From the NCBI RefSeq assembly GCF_017982655.1, contig NZ_JABXYX010000026.1, positions 18,815 through 82,814 of the forward strand: 64,000 bases of DNA, read 5' to 3'. This DNA is from Brasilonema sp. CT11. Its GTDB lineage: Bacteria; Cyanobacteriota; Cyanobacteriia; Cyanobacteriales; Nostocaceae. Made by a program: the position numbers and the translations under genes. Shown here piece by piece: positions 18,997 through 28,924 of the stretch (the stretch's first letter is position 1; every line of letters begins with the position of its first letter). The notes under the pieces are model-generated. The model saw only the letters and a list, made by a program, of their open reading frames with translations. It made no database searches and was not told where the DNA came from.

Positions 18997-19737
18997 ATGA
19001 AGAAATTAAAAGCCTATACTCTTACAGTTATTCTTGCAGCATTGACATTTCCCCAAGCAAGTCGTGCTGCTGTTGCTCCACCAGTTGATGCACAAGTTAA
19101 GGAGGTGGCGCAGTGGTTTACTGGTTTGTTCAACAATACGCAGCAGATCAGTAGCAACCCTTCTGTTCCATTTGTCAGTATGTCCAATTGTAAAGTGCAA
19201 GTGGCGGGTGTTAATCCTGCTAATGGCACAGAAAATATTTATCTTGAACAGGAAAGTTCTGCTTTTAAACGTACTGCCTTTTATTCCTACAGTAAGGGAA
19301 ACTCTGCTGTTAATCTCAGCGTGAGTTCCATTGTCAATGGAGGCAATTTGGGTGGGTTGTGTAACAAACCTGAATCAGAGCGAATCATTGATATTAGCAA
19401 TATATCTACAGGTAGCTGTAACCTTCTACTTATGTGGGAACCTAGTCGCTATGTAGGGACTAATAGTCCTAGTGGTTGTCCGACAAGTACTGGAGGCAAG
19501 ATCGTTAGCAACGTAGGCATATTTGAGAACGGTGTGGATGCGTTAGATCAAATTTTTGATGCTAAAGGTAATTTGCTTGTCGCCACGCCAATCGAGTTTC
19601 GCCGGATTAACTCTATCCCTGAACCCTCCTTAACTATAGGACTTTTAGCTTTTGGTGTGTTGAGTGTGAGTTCGGCACAAAGGTTAAAACAGATACAGTC
19701 TTCAATTAAGAAGCAGAAAACTTTCAACTCGCTTTAA
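18997..19737 (+). CDS. Secreted PEP-CTERM-like protein
   Basis: 246 residues. Signal peptide (MKKLKAYTLTVILAALTFPQ ending near ASRAA). A Cys-containing beta-rich middle follows. The C-terminal tail has SIPEPS, then a hydrophobic segment (LTIGLLAFGVLSVSS) and a basic end (KQIQSSIKKQK), the layout of a PEP-CTERM sorting signal recognised by exosortase. The hydrophobic segment is slightly atypical. The role of the mature domain is unknown. It converges with the helicase-like gene. Confidence 0.75.
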   Translation: MKKLKAYTLTVILAALTFPQASRAAVAPPVDAQVKEVAQWFTGLFNNTQQISSNPSVPFVSMSNCKVQVAGVNPANGTENIYLEQESSAFKRTAFYSYSKGNSAVNLSVSSIVNGGNLGGLCNKPESERIIDISNISTGSCNLLLMWEPSRYVGTNSPSGCPTSTGGKIVSNVGIFENGVDALDQIFDAKGNLLVATPIEFRRINSIPEPSLTIGLLAFGVLSVSSAQRLKQIQSSIKKQKTFNSL

Positions 19738-19752
19738 TACCAGGAAGATGAC

Positions 19753-21963
19753 TTAAGCGATCGCAGGATCAGAAACAACTGAAACGCAAGCATGTACCAA
19801 AGGTAGCAAAGGACCAAGTTGCTCTTGCCCATTAACCGCTAAATCGCTATGACATAAATAGACTCTCTGGGACACGCGAGCAAGCAAATCTGCCAGAATT
19901 GTTCGCAGTCTTTGTTCTTCTGCTAACTTTTCATCTTCTACTGTCCAAGGTTCGCCCAACCTTTCTTGGAGGAAGAATGGTGCACCGAATAAAGTTGCCG
20001 CACCGCCTTTTGCCCACAAAGGCGAACCTGTATCCAGCCAGAACTGCCAACGGTGAGACCGTCTAGAAGAGCGATATTGGAAGATGGTAGCCAATGTGAC
20101 AGCATTTGATTTTGGCCCGATGGGATGAACCGGGTAGGGATTAGCGGTAATCGTACCACGCCGCAGTAGTTGGATAAATTCGCCAATTGTTGAGTGAGGT
20201 GAAGTGCTCTTGTTTTGAGTTTCCTCTTTTAATGGGGGAGAAACAAAAGGGGTTCGTTGCAATCTCGTATCAATTTCCCAGTAGTGCTGTGCGGTTTCCA
20301 ATAGTTCCCGCAGTGCTGCCAATTGGTCGTAGGGGAGATTGTTGCCATTCCACAAGAAACGCTGAATTGCCCTATCTAAAAGAGAAATGGGACTGGGAAT
20401 CAAGCGCAGTTCTTGTTGTGTTTTTTGGGTTTCTAACCACTGCAATATATTACCATAAGCTGTGGTCGCTGCGTAGCCCAGTCTATCCCAGCGGTCAAAC
20501 GCCGTGACAGGTAGCAACTTGGGTTGGTCTGGATGGGGTACAAAGCAGTAATCTGCTATCAAGCCAGCGCGGACGGGGTCAATCTGGGGAAAGGAGGGGG
20601 AAATTTCTCCTTCGATTCCAGAAACTTCCTTGCTTAACACAACTAACATCTCTGCCACAGCATCGCGATCCACTAAGCGTCCTAAGCCGGGATAAACTAA
20701 GGCAAGAACGGTGAGCAATCCTCTGATGATCGGCGAACTTATCAAGGGGCGTTGGTCGTTGAGAGGTTGGACTTGGATGTTTTGCTTGGTGAGGATTTCT
20801 GTGAGGGTGTAACGGGCGATAGCATCTAAACCAGGTGCAATGATCGCCACTTCGTTTGGCTGTACCTGCTTCTCCTTAACAGCTTTAACAATCACCTCTG
20901 CTGTTTGCCGCAATAATTGGGCGCGGGAGGTGGTTTGAATAGATTGCACTGCTGCTGGTAAGCTTAAAGGCATGACCTGTTCTGTTATCAGCTCCTGCAT
21001 CGGTATGGTGCTAGCTTCTCCAAGGCATGAAAAGGGACGCTGAGTCAAAACTTCTTGCCGACAACGTGCTGATAATCCTTCTAAATAATTCGGGTCAGAT
21101 CCTAGTCCCAAACGCACTACACTATCGGGATTGTAGCTAAATGCCCCCACTGCACCGTTATTTAGAAGCAACTCAAACAGGTGGCGCGATAAGGCAGGAT
21201 AATCTTGGACATCATCAACCAGCACTGCTTGATAGCGTTTGCTAAGCTGTTGCTGATAAATTGGATCGCTTAAGAGGTATTTGCCATAAACTTCGGTCAT
21301 GATTCCATAGGTGAGAAATCCTCTTTCTAGACACCAGTTACGCCAATTGAGTAGTAAAGATGTTATGAGTTCAGGTTCTAGGTTTGTACTATTCTCTTGC
21401 TGAGCGATGGCGTTGAGCAAAACGTCATTAATGTTCTCACAGGCTATGCCACTATAAGCCCCTAGTTGCAATAAATCCAAGATACGACGTACTAATCGGT
21501 ACTCCGGTTCTCCCGCGCGACGCAAAATTCCCTCGTCCAATTGGGAACGCCAAAGTTTGGTTGCTAGTTCCTGTTCAGTTTCTGGACGCAGCCGTACTGG
21601 AAATTGCGCCTTTAACTCCAATAACTGAATAAGCAAAGGCCAAAACAAACTCACTTCATCCTGAATAAAGCCCAAGGGTGTCTTACAACGTACTGGATAT
21701 TTTCCGGAAGTTGCTGTAACAATTTTATCCGCTAACTCCCGACGATTTTCATCATTGGCTGCCAAAACTAAGACTCCTGGTTCTGTTTGATGAAGATACA
21801 AGGGTCTTGGTATATTCTCGCTATTTTTTTGCCCTTGGTTTTTCGTATAATATGACTCTTTGCAGCTAGTTTCACTCAACACCCAATTACAAAACTGCTT
21901 TACCAAGCGAGCAGTCTTACCACTGCGGCTAGGTCCTGTTACCCAAAGGGAATCCCAAATCAT
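19753..21963 (-). CDS. SF1 (UvrD/Rep-like) helicase-like ATPase
   Basis: 736 residues. The Walker A motif is at the extreme N-terminus (VTGPSRSGKTARL, residues ~9-21). A Walker B/DEAD-like motif (AVLVDDVQDYPALSRHLFE) lies near residue 250, and motif-like segments (VAIIAPGLDAIARYTL, VQPLNDQRPLISSPIIRGLL) follow. The order resembles UvrD/AddB-type superfamily 1 proteins, but several canonical helicase motifs are weak and no iron-sulfur nuclease tail is visible, so it may be a recombination-associated ATPase rather than an active helicase. AAGGAG lies 8 bases before the ATG. Divergent from pcxA. Confidence 0.7.
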   Translation of the reverse strand: MIWDSLWVTGPSRSGKTARLVKQFCNWVLSETSCKESYYTKNQGQKNSENIPRPLYLHQTEPGVLVLAANDENRRELADKIVTATSGKYPVRCKTPLGFIQDEVSLFWPLLIQLLELKAQFPVRLRPETEQELATKLWRSQLDEGILRRAGEPEYRLVRRILDLLQLGAYSGIACENINDVLLNAIAQQENSTNLEPELITSLLLNWRNWCLERGFLTYGIMTEVYGKYLLSDPIYQQQLSKRYQAVLVDDVQDYPALSRHLFELLLNNGAVGAFSYNPDSVVRLGLGSDPNYLEGLSARCRQEVLTQRPFSCLGEASTIPMQELITEQVMPLSLPAAVQSIQTTSRAQLLRQTAEVIVKAVKEKQVQPNEVAIIAPGLDAIARYTLTEILTKQNIQVQPLNDQRPLISSPIIRGLLTVLALVYPGLGRLVDRDAVAEMLVVLSKEVSGIEGEISPSFPQIDPVRAGLIADYCFVPHPDQPKLLPVTAFDRWDRLGYAATTAYGNILQWLETQKTQQELRLIPSPISLLDRAIQRFLWNGNNLPYDQLAALRELLETAQHYWEIDTRLQRTPFVSPPLKEETQNKSTSPHSTIGEFIQLLRRGTITANPYPVHPIGPKSNAVTLATIFQYRSSRRSHRWQFWLDTGSPLWAKGGAATLFGAPFFLQERLGEPWTVEDEKLAEEQRLRTILADLLARVSQRVYLCHSDLAVNGQEQLGPLLPLVHACVSVVSDPAIA

Positions 21964-22050
21964 AAATCATCTCCTTGGAGGTTTTTTCAGACATTTCGTA
22001 CGTTAACTTAAGTTTAAGAGTCACAAAACTATGCTGGATGATTACCAACA

Positions 22051-23376
22051 ATGATTATTTCTATTTTTCGCCAAAAAATATACCCTTTTTTAGTAGCCTC
22101 TTACAGATGGTACTTACGCACCTCGGAGCGTTCTCTAGACGAGGCTTACAAAGCGGCATTGCAGATTAAGGCAATAGAAGATAAAGATTTTAATGGTAAT
22201 AAAATAGACATTACATCAAATAAGTACAGCCGTAATGTCATGGATTATTTTGAGTCATACCTAAAAAAACAATTAAAAATTGTCCGAATGCGGCTTACAG
22301 AATTTAAGGCAAGCCGTTTTTTTCTGAGCGAATCTAATCAAAAAGCTGCAAATGAATTCGGTATACAGTTTCCACAGCCTTCTGTGATTTTACAAAAACT
22401 CACATTCATTGATGAAATCACAGCAAAATACACCAATTTGGACGAATTACATTCCCAAGTTCAAATCAATAAAGATAATAGTTTAATAAGAATACAACCC
22501 TCAAGTAATCAATTAAAACAACAGAATTTATCAACTCAGAGGTTAGACAATAATATACCTCAAAATAAGGCAAATGCGACAGGGGTTCTACCGCGTTCGA
22601 TTCTTAGTACTTTTACTCGTCTGCAAGTTGAGTTAGACCCCCAAGCAGAACAAGATGTCGTTAAAAATTTCCGTAATACACAAAGAAGAACAATAATATC
22701 TGTCAAATTTCTGCTTCTGCTTATTATAGTTCCTATTTTGACTCATCAATTGTCAAAAACTCTGGTAGTTGGACCAATTGTTGACCGTACTTTTCAGAAA
22801 AACTCTGCGAATGAAGCTGGTCTGTTCCTGAATTTTGAAATGGAAGAAGAAGCTCTAGAAGAGCTAGAAAAATTTGAAGAGAGAATAAAATTTGATAACT
22901 TGCTGCTCAATGCCGAACCATTATCCCTTGAGCAGATGGAAAATCAGATAAAAACAAAAGCTCATGAAATTTCTGAGGAATTTAGTGAAACTAGTTCTAA
23001 TGCCCTGAAAAATGTTTTTGCTGATATATTGTCTGTTATTGCTTTTTCCTGCTTGTTGCTTGTGAGCAAAAAAGAAATAGCGGAACTCAAAGATTTCTTT
23101 GACCATATTGTCTACGGTCTTAGTGACAGTGCCAAGGCATTTATTATAATTTTGTTTACCGATATTTTTGTGGGTTTCCACTCTCCTCATGGTTGGGAAG
23201 TTCTTTTAGAAGGTGTTTCGCGCCATTGGGGATTACCAGCAAATCACGGTTTTATATTCCTATTTATTGCTACATTTCCAGTGATTTTAGATACGATATT
23301 CAAATACTGGATCTTCCGTTACTTGAATCGTGTATCGCCCTCTGCTGTTGCTACATATCATAATATGAACGAGTGA
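22051..23376 (+). CDS. pcxA: Proton extrusion protein PcxA (CotA/CemA family)
   Basis: The 441-residue membrane protein is related to chloroplast CemA. It is needed for light-induced proton efflux and helps CO2 and nitrate uptake. The N-terminal half is soluble (SLDEAYKAALQIKAIEDKDFNG, NVMDYFESYLKKQLKIVRMR, a family signature). From about residue 220 there are four hydrophobic segments (KFLLLLIIVPILTHQL, FADILSVIAFSCLLLV, FIIILFTDIFVGFHSPHGWE, FIFLFIATFPVILDTIFKYW). The FVGFHSPHGWE and FKYWIFRYLNRVSPS motifs are characteristic. Start ATG at 22051 follows no strong ribosome-binding site. Confidence 0.93.
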   Translation: MIISIFRQKIYPFLVASYRWYLRTSERSLDEAYKAALQIKAIEDKDFNGNKIDITSNKYSRNVMDYFESYLKKQLKIVRMRLTEFKASRFFLSESNQKAANEFGIQFPQPSVILQKLTFIDEITAKYTNLDELHSQVQINKDNSLIRIQPSSNQLKQQNLSTQRLDNNIPQNKANATGVLPRSILSTFTRLQVELDPQAEQDVVKNFRNTQRRTIISVKFLLLLIIVPILTHQLSKTLVVGPIVDRTFQKNSANEAGLFLNFEMEEEALEELEKFEERIKFDNLLLNAEPLSLEQMENQIKTKAHEISEEFSETSSNALKNVFADILSVIAFSCLLLVSKKEIAELKDFFDHIVYGLSDSAKAFIIILFTDIFVGFHSPHGWEVLLEGVSRHWGLPANHGFIFLFIATFPVILDTIFKYWIFRYLNRVSPSAVATYHNMNE

Positions 23377-23597
23377 GATAGCACTCTTAGAGGATTTGTG
23401 AAAAAATAAGATGTCCAACTTTGTAAGAATTGTCGGACATCTGAGATCAATTCTCCAAAAATCAATTCATGGGGCTGAATGCCTGACAATTGGCAGTTGA
23501 TAACTGATAATTAAATGGTCATCAGTGGTTACGGGTAAGATGTAAGCAATTTTCATCACACCCCACGCTTGCCGATCGTTGCTTAAACATATGCCCT

Positions 23598-24974
23598 ATG
23601 TCACGCAGTTTAGAAAAAATGATCAAAAAGACATTTGTCGCAATGGGGCAAAGTGCCGTACCCTTAGGAGCGATCAGCCGGAGGCTTGACGCTGAGCGTA
23701 TCGCCATAAGTCTCCCTATAGCCCCTATAATTGTGTTATTACTTATGCAACCTTTGGGGCATTTAGCACTGAGTCCACCACAGTGTCGGGTGACAAAATG
23801 GCAACTACCAGTATCCTCTCAAGCTCAATTACAGGACAAAATTGTTCAACAGCAAACAGCGCCACCTCCATTAGTACCCATTGCGAAGTCACCGTTTCCT
23901 TGTTGCGAGGGCGATACTTCTTGTTTAGATAGTCAATTATGGGGCGAAAACAGTCAATCACCAGATAAAAAAGCTTTGTTGACGGCTGTAGATCGCAGTT
24001 TGCAGTACCTTTTTTCTAGCGATGCGGCGGGGGTGTATCAACAATATCCGGTGGTGGGAATGACACGCGATCGCGTTATCAAAAGTTTGCAAAGATTCCG
24101 AGAGTTGGTATTAAAATCTAAATCTGCTGTAGAACTTAATGCCGCAATAGCAAAGGAATTTGTTTTTTACCAGTCAGTGGGGGGAGACAAAAAAGGCTCG
24201 GTGCTGTTTACAGCATACTATGAACCAGTTTATGCTGCTAGTCGTGTTCCAACTCCAGAGTATCGCTATCCTGTTTATCGCATACCACCTGATATTAGCT
24301 CATGGCAAAAACCTCATCCCACACGCTTGGAACTAGAAGGTGCCGATGGGTTGCAAGCTTCAATTGGTAGATTGCGGGGGTTAGAGTTGTTTTGGTTTCG
24401 TGATCGCCTAGAACCGTATTTAGTGCAGATTCAAGGTTCAGCCAAACTTCAGCTTCCTGATGGCACTCAAACAACAATAGGTTATGCTGGTAACACCGCT
24501 TACAACTACAAGAGTATCGGGCGAGAACTGGCGAACGATGGTAAGTTACCGCTTGAGGGTTTGACGATGCCGAAGATCCTCAACTATTTTCAGAAGTATC
24601 CACAACAGTTAAATGTTTATATCCCTCGCGATCCCAGCTTTGTGTTTTTTCAAGAAAACCACGGTGCACCCGCCGAAGGTTCTATCAAAGTACCACTAAC
24701 AGCAGAACGCTCAATTGCAACAGATAAATCGCTTATGCCTCCTGGTGCTTTGGCGTTGATTCACGCTCCTTTCCCTTTTGTTAATTCTGTTACTAAACAA
24801 ATGGAGCATCGAATTGTCAGTCGGTATGTTCTTGATCAAGATACGGGAGGTGCAATTAAAGGTGCGGGGCGAGTAGATTATTTTTTAGGTTCAGGTAAGA
24901 TAGCAGGCGATCGCGCTGGTGTGACTGTTAGTCATGGGCAGTTATATTATTTGTTGCTTAAATCTCATCAATAA
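23598..24974 (+). CDS. mltA: Membrane-bound lytic murein transglycosylase A
   Basis: The 458-residue MltA cleaves peptidoglycan glycan strands to anhydromuropeptides in the cell wall. Seen: a membrane/signal segment (LPIAPIIVLLLMQPLGHLAL), the MltA domain (FTAYYEPVYAASRVPTPEYRYPVY, FWFRDRLEPYLVQIQGSAKL) and the C-terminal 3D domain with its Asp residues (DQDTGGAIKGAGRVDYFLG, then GDRAG). Residues 25-36 (AISRRLDAERIA) come from a 35-bp dispersed repeat at 23670-23704, placed just before the hydrophobic core of the signal segment. The start at 23598 is uncertain; a later start at the Met of MQPLGHLAL would remove the repeat but weaken the signal. Confidence 0.9.
   Translation: MSRSLEKMIKKTFVAMGQSAVPLGAISRRLDAERIAISLPIAPIIVLLLMQPLGHLALSPPQCRVTKWQLPVSSQAQLQDKIVQQQTAPPPLVPIAKSPFPCCEGDTSCLDSQLWGENSQSPDKKALLTAVDRSLQYLFSSDAAGVYQQYPVVGMTRDRVIKSLQRFRELVLKSKSAVELNAAIAKEFVFYQSVGGDKKGSVLFTAYYEPVYAASRVPTPEYRYPVYRIPPDISSWQKPHPTRLELEGADGLQASIGRLRGLELFWFRDRLEPYLVQIQGSAKLQLPDGTQTTIGYAGNTAYNYKSIGRELANDGKLPLEGLTMPKILNYFQKYPQQLNVYIPRDPSFVFFQENHGAPAEGSIKVPLTAERSIATDKSLMPPGALALIHAPFPFVNSVTKQMEHRIVSRYVLDQDTGGAIKGAGRVDYFLGSGKIAGDRAGVTVSHGQLYYLLLKSHQ
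23670..23704 (+). repeat. 35-bp GCGATA-type repeat inside mltA
   Basis: Begins GCGATCAGCCGGAGGCTTGA and ends GCGTATCGC. It is translated as AISRRLDAERIA in the mltA frame. The near-identical copy at 32192-32226 is read in the same frame as AISRRLDATPIA in an unrelated protein; other copies are at 3802-3837 and 26862-26943. Confidence 0.8.
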
Positions 24975-26082
24975 TAGTAATTATTAGTCAGACTTTGTAA
25001 AAAACTATAGCAATCCGATTTGATGAGTGTGAATCACTCCTGGAGACAGGCAACAGGGAACAGGTGAGACCAGCCCCCGTCTTGGACGCCACTTGCTTTA
25101 TGCCGGGAGACCCGTCCACCGCAGTGGCTCCGGTCTCCGTCACGTTAGCGTAGCGTCTCCGCAGGAGATTGGGGGACTGGCGTTAGCGCAGCGAGACCGG
25201 AGGTCTTCCCCGAAGGGCAACAGGGAAGAAGGAATAAAGGTGTATGGAGTTTTTTTCAAAAATAAAATAGGAGTCCTATATGTTTTAAATAACCTCAAAC
25301 GTAATAGCTGGCAAAGTTTTTATATTAATTAGGCGTCTATCCTCAACATAACTCGATTTGAGGCATTTTTATCCATATCAATATACAGCTTAATAAAAGC
25401 GTTAATCGTCATAAATCACAAGTAAAACAGGCTTTATATCTAGTTTTTAGACCTACGTTTTGTACCTCACACTCGTTGCAAACTGCTGTATTTTTCTTGT
25501 CCAGCAAGAGTTTTATCTCTAACACGGACTTTATTTATTTAGCTGTGACTTTAGTCATGGGTTTTGGACTCTCACTAAGTGTTACATTAATATCAATCCT
25601 TCTTTAGATATAAATTTGTAATTTTGTTTTTAAAGAAGAGTTTATACATTTCATTTATAAAAATCAAAACACTTCATAAATTTTTATTAGTTGATTGAAT
25701 TCTTTTATGAGATATTAGTGATATCACGCTTATCACCTTGTTATTTTTATAACTTCTAGGTTAGAAGCATTTATTAACTTTGTAAAAATTCAAGATATGA
25801 TGTTATATTGACTGAAATTTTGGGTATAAATAACTTTTACTCTTGTTTGGAACTACAAAAATTTATCTGGCGTCTTACGTAGGTAGAGTATTAGCCACTC
25901 AACCAAAAGTTGCTCATCTTAGCCAGACAACAGTAGAGTGGTGCGAAAGCTAGTTTATATTTCTCATTGATTGTGCGTAAATCCGAAATACTATCTTTTC
26001 AGTTTGTATATAAGTATATTCATGACTCAGTGAGTCTAATATCTTATTTCTCCGCAATATATTGATAGGTTAATAATGGGGT
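24975..26082. repeat. Intergenic region with GC-rich repeat cluster, then AT-rich DNA
   Basis: 25006-25016 is a lone TATAGCAATCC end. 25070-25215 is a cluster of GC-rich palindromic pieces (for example GTTAGCGTAGCGTCTCCGCA, and GGAGACCC/GGTCTCC pairs). From 25230 to 26070 the DNA is AT-rich with no supported gene; a frame at 25093-25332 runs through the repeats and is rejected. Confidence 0.55.
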
Positions 26083-26541
26083 TTGAAAGTGTTCAGGATA
26101 TTAGTTGATGCTGATTTAATATTAGAGGCTTTGATGAATCGTAATAACTCTGTAGGAGATGTCAGTGAGTTATTAGATAGAGTACATCCGTGGGTTCAAA
26201 TGTACATAACAGATATTGGTTGGCAAAAAATTCACACATATGCAAGTCGTTTGCGAAATACAAATATCGCTGAACTAGTGATTAATTGGCTGCAAGACAA
26301 AATCCAAGTCTGTACTATCGATCAAACTATTCTTCAACAAGCACGTTTTTCACCTCTTCAAGATTTTGAGTCTGCTGTAGAACTCGTTTGTGCCACTGAT
26401 GAAAAACTCGATGCAATTGTTACCCATAACTATGATGATTTTGCCCAAGTACGAAATAAATTTTGGATTTGGTCTGTTGCAGAATTGTGGATGCGTGCAA
26501 ATCTGGAAAGCCAAATAGGTACAACTAGATCTATTTTATAG
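26083..26541 (+). CDS. PIN-domain (VapC-like) protein
   Basis: 152 residues. The N-terminal ILVDADLILEALMNR (first acidic residue followed by a helix), a middle acidic pair (QDFESAVELVCA) and the late LDAIVTHNYDDF fit a PIN nuclease fold, which cuts single-stranded RNA with three or four acidic residues and Mg2+. The start is TTG at 26083; the GTG at 26089 with GGGG upstream is equally possible. No antitoxin-like gene lies next to it within 400 bp, so it is either an orphan toxin or a PIN protein with another role. Confidence 0.7.
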   Translation: MKVFRILVDADLILEALMNRNNSVGDVSELLDRVHPWVQMYITDIGWQKIHTYASRLRNTNIAELVINWLQDKIQVCTIDQTILQQARFSPLQDFESAVELVCATDEKLDAIVTHNYDDFAQVRNKFWIWSVAELWMRANLESQIGTTRSIL

Positions 26542-26611
26542 TAATTCAAAATACCCTACCCTACAAGAAGCCGACTACGGGGTCTACGGGAAGTCTTATG
26601 CCTATAGTACA

Positions 26612-26648
26612 CTCCCTTGACGCGCTTGTCGGACTCGTGTCAAGGGAG
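26612..26648. repeat. 10-bp inverted repeat
   Basis: CTCCCTTGAC (26612-26621) with GTCAAGGGAG (26639-26648), a 17-base loop. It lies 70 bp after the PIN gene, with no T tract; it could be a weak terminator or a repeat relic. Confidence 0.45.
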
Positions 26649-26861
26649 GAGATACGGGTATGTCTTTCGTATGGTACACCAGCAACAGATCCAAAAAATA
26701 CGAAAAAACTCGCTACTAGTCCGCAAGCCAAAGAACGATAGTTATAAATAGCAGAACCTTTACAAGGCAGCCATTAAGCTATTGGGGCGAATAAGTGACT
26801 ACGAGTTCGTGTGCTTGTTTATAGATTCAGTGAATGAATTCAAGATTAGCTGCACAATTGA

Positions 26862-26943
26862 CGATAAGCCGGAGGACTTCGGCGTGAGCGCGGTCCCTGA
26901 GCTTGCCGAAGGGCAGTCGAACGCTTGACGCTGCGCGTATCGC
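26862..26943. repeat. Nested palindromic repeats
   Basis: The outer parts (CGATAAGCCGGAGG at the left, GCTTGACGCTGCGCGTATCGC split at the right) are the two halves of the 35-bp repeat found in mltA. They are separated by ~45 bp containing a second repeat with its own inverted parts (ACTTCGGCG / TTGCCGAAGG). One repeat seems to have inserted into another. Confidence 0.6.
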
Positions 26944-26949
26944 ATGACC

Positions 26950-27618
26950 TTAGCGTACGTTAACATCCATAGTGTAGTTTAAGGCACCATTACCACTATT
27001 TTGTTGGGCTACGTTAGTACCAGGACCGCTCAGTTCTACACTCACAGAAGATGATGGGGGATTGTATCGTGCTGATACTTCCACCTTGTGTTCACCAACA
27101 GACAAATAAGGTGACAAATTAACCTTAACGTTTTTATCGTTGTTAATTTGCTTGACAACTTTACCATTTACAGTAACTTCGCCTGTCATTTGAGCATTTG
27201 ATGTATTGATGCTCAAGATATGCGGTTGACTTAAATTCGCTGCACTTAGCTGAAGTGAACTTTTTTGATATCCAAAGGAATCACCAAAGCTAGATTGCTG
27301 GCTAGTGAATGTTGTGGATCTGTTCATATCTCTACTCCTGTGTGTTGGAACAACAACGGAAAAATCTTCGCTACTTTCCTCGTCGTCATCGTCATAACTG
27401 TCTGTTGGAACAACAACGGAAGAATCGTGAAAATTTTCGTCATCGTTGTCTGTGTGAACAATAACAGAGGAAGTCCTCTGGCTGCTATGTCCGCTATTGC
27501 TGTCTGTCTGAATAATAACAGAGGAAGTTTTCTGGCTACTACGGACGAAATTTTGTGCAAAAGCTGTACTAACACTTAGAAGCACTAGACAGCTTGCAAG
27601 AATCACTAATTTACTCAT
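26950..27618 (-). CDS. Secreted acidic repeat protein, unknown
   Basis: 222 residues from the ATG at 27618, where a clear signal peptide starts (MSKLVILASCLVLLSVSTAF, then AQN); the frame is open further upstream without one. The mature N-terminal region has four degenerate repeats of the type SSVIIQTDSN, SSVIVHTDND, SSVVVPTDS, FSVVVPTH, divided by very acidic spacers (DDDDEESSEDF). The C-terminal ~90 residues look like a beta-sandwich carrier domain (GEVTVNGKVVKQI, LSVGEHKVEVSARY, GTNVAQQNSGNGALNYTMDV), similar in style to PEGA domains. No enzyme motif. First of a run of small exported proteins. Confidence 0.7.
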   Translation of the reverse strand: MSKLVILASCLVLLSVSTAFAQNFVRSSQKTSSVIIQTDSNSGHSSQRTSSVIVHTDNDDENFHDSSVVVPTDSYDDDDEESSEDFSVVVPTHRSRDMNRSTTFTSQQSSFGDSFGYQKSSLQLSAANLSQPHILSINTSNAQMTGEVTVNGKVVKQINNDKNVKVNLSPYLSVGEHKVEVSARYNPPSSSVSVELSGPGTNVAQQNSGNGALNYTMDVNVR

Positions 27619-27857
27619 GATGACATAACCAGATTGAAGTAACAGCAGGTACACAATTAGCCAATTCAATTGTTTGAAAAATTGTATGACCTGCTGATAG
27701 CTGGAGAAGATGTTAGGCGGGAAGAAAAATTTCACTCACTACTGTAAACTCAGCAGAAGTTTCTGCGTTCACAAAAGTGATCCCTAGCAATGAAACCGAA
27801 GTTCCCGCCTGCTAGGGACTTCGGAAAGGTGAGAATTTTGAAATCAGTCGTTTAGGA

Positions 27858-28226
27858 CTATAAAGAAGGTGCTTTTGGTGTTTTTACGTGCACAGGAACG
27901 TTGACATCTACATTAATGTCTTTTACAGGGTCATAACCCCTGCGGTTACCACCTTCAAACCTTTGATTGACGTTACGACTTTGTTCGCAACGACCATCAC
28001 TGATACAAACTTGCTTTCCTGTGCTGACAGCACTGCTACCGCTACAACCTGGAGAACTTTGACGATTGACTCTTGTAGATTGACTTGCTTGTTTGGAGAT
28101 CGCTATTTGTGTCCCAGCAGTAACCCCAATACATCCTGCTGATGCAGAAGGGGTTAAGGAAGGAATAAAGAAGGGGGATACAGCTGTCAGAGAGAACAAG
28201 CTGAGAGAAAGTAGTTTGGATTTCAT
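27858..28226 (-). CDS. Small secreted Cys-containing protein, unknown
   Basis: 122 residues from ATG 28226 (MKSKLLSLSLFSLTAVSPFF signal, cleavage near SASAG); the open frame continues upstream to 28301 but adds a non-signal stretch. The mature part has four Cys (GCIGV, PGCSGSS, KQVCISD, GRCEQS), and Gln/Asn/Ser patches (KQASQSTRVNRQ, EQSRNVNQRF) resembling the Q-x-N spacing of the neighbouring proteins. Its start is 16 bases after the stop of the gene at 28243-28617, so the two are probably co-transcribed. Unknown function. Confidence 0.65.
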   Translation of the reverse strand: MKSKLLSLSLFSLTAVSPFFIPSLTPSASAGCIGVTAGTQIAISKQASQSTRVNRQSSPGCSGSSAVSTGKQVCISDGRCEQSRNVNQRFEGGNRRGYDPVKDINVDVNVPVHVKTPKAPSL

Positions 28227-28242
28227 GTATGTACCCTTGGTA

Positions 28243-28617
28243 TTATTGACAAGTTGTTGTGGTTGTTGAACTGTAAGTACTATTTGCGCTGTTAGAGCCA
28301 CTGCGTACAGTGTTTGTTCGGACTACTCGTCTGCCGTTACAGTAGCTTTGTGTTGTGCGAGGATATCTCAAACTCCTCAGACGCTGATCAAGACTGTATT
28401 GTCGAATGTTTCTTCTAGAATTGGGTACCCGACGAGAAGGATAGGTGGTTCTGTAAGTAGGTCTTCTGTCTCTAATTGTGATACCACCATCTTCATCGAT
28501 TGTTACCCTACTAGTACTACCTTCGACATCAATGTCATCTGCGATCGCAATTTTCGCAGGTAGTGCAATCAGCGCGGAGAGTACCACTAGTAATGAAATA
28601 GTTTGTCTGGCAGGCAT
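28243..28617 (-). CDS. Small secreted Arg/Ser/Thr-rich protein, unknown
   Basis: 124 residues. Signal peptide MPARQTISLLVVLSALIALP with cleavage near AIADD. The mature protein begins with an acidic short beta stretch (VEGSTSRVTIDEDGGITIRD), then a basic Arg/Tyr/Pro-rich middle, and ends in a Ser/Thr-rich tail with a final Cys (STTTTTCQ); one other Cys precedes it (QSYCNGRR). Likely an exported or surface protein. Upstream partner of 27858-28226. Confidence 0.65.
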   Translation of the reverse strand: MPARQTISLLVVLSALIALPAKIAIADDIDVEGSTSRVTIDEDGGITIRDRRPTYRTTYPSRRVPNSRRNIRQYSLDQRLRSLRYPRTTQSYCNGRRVVRTNTVRSGSNSANSTYSSTTTTTCQ

Positions 28618-28924
28618 GGCTTAATTCCTCTGTTCCTAAAATACAACCGACTTTCATATAGTAAAACTAGGAAATCGGTAACATTTATATCAACTCCTCA
28701 CCAATAACACACCACCGCACTGTTAACAGACACTAGTAATTTTTTGTAAGCTGGTGAGTTATTTGGGGTTGCTTTGTTATATAGATCCAGCAACACCCAA
28801 TGGCTAATTAGCAGGAACTGCTATATATTTCCGGAGTTGAACTCATCAGGAGTTTGGCAGATGCATAACCCAACACCAACAGCAGCTTGAGACGGCAAAC
28901 TAAATACAGACTGGTACTTGAGGC

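Noticed and set aside
25093..25332. A 79-codon frame
   Set aside because: It runs through a GC-rich palindromic repeat cluster and then AT-rich DNA.
26083..26541. A toxin-antitoxin pair
   Set aside because: The PIN gene has no small antitoxin-like gene on either side.
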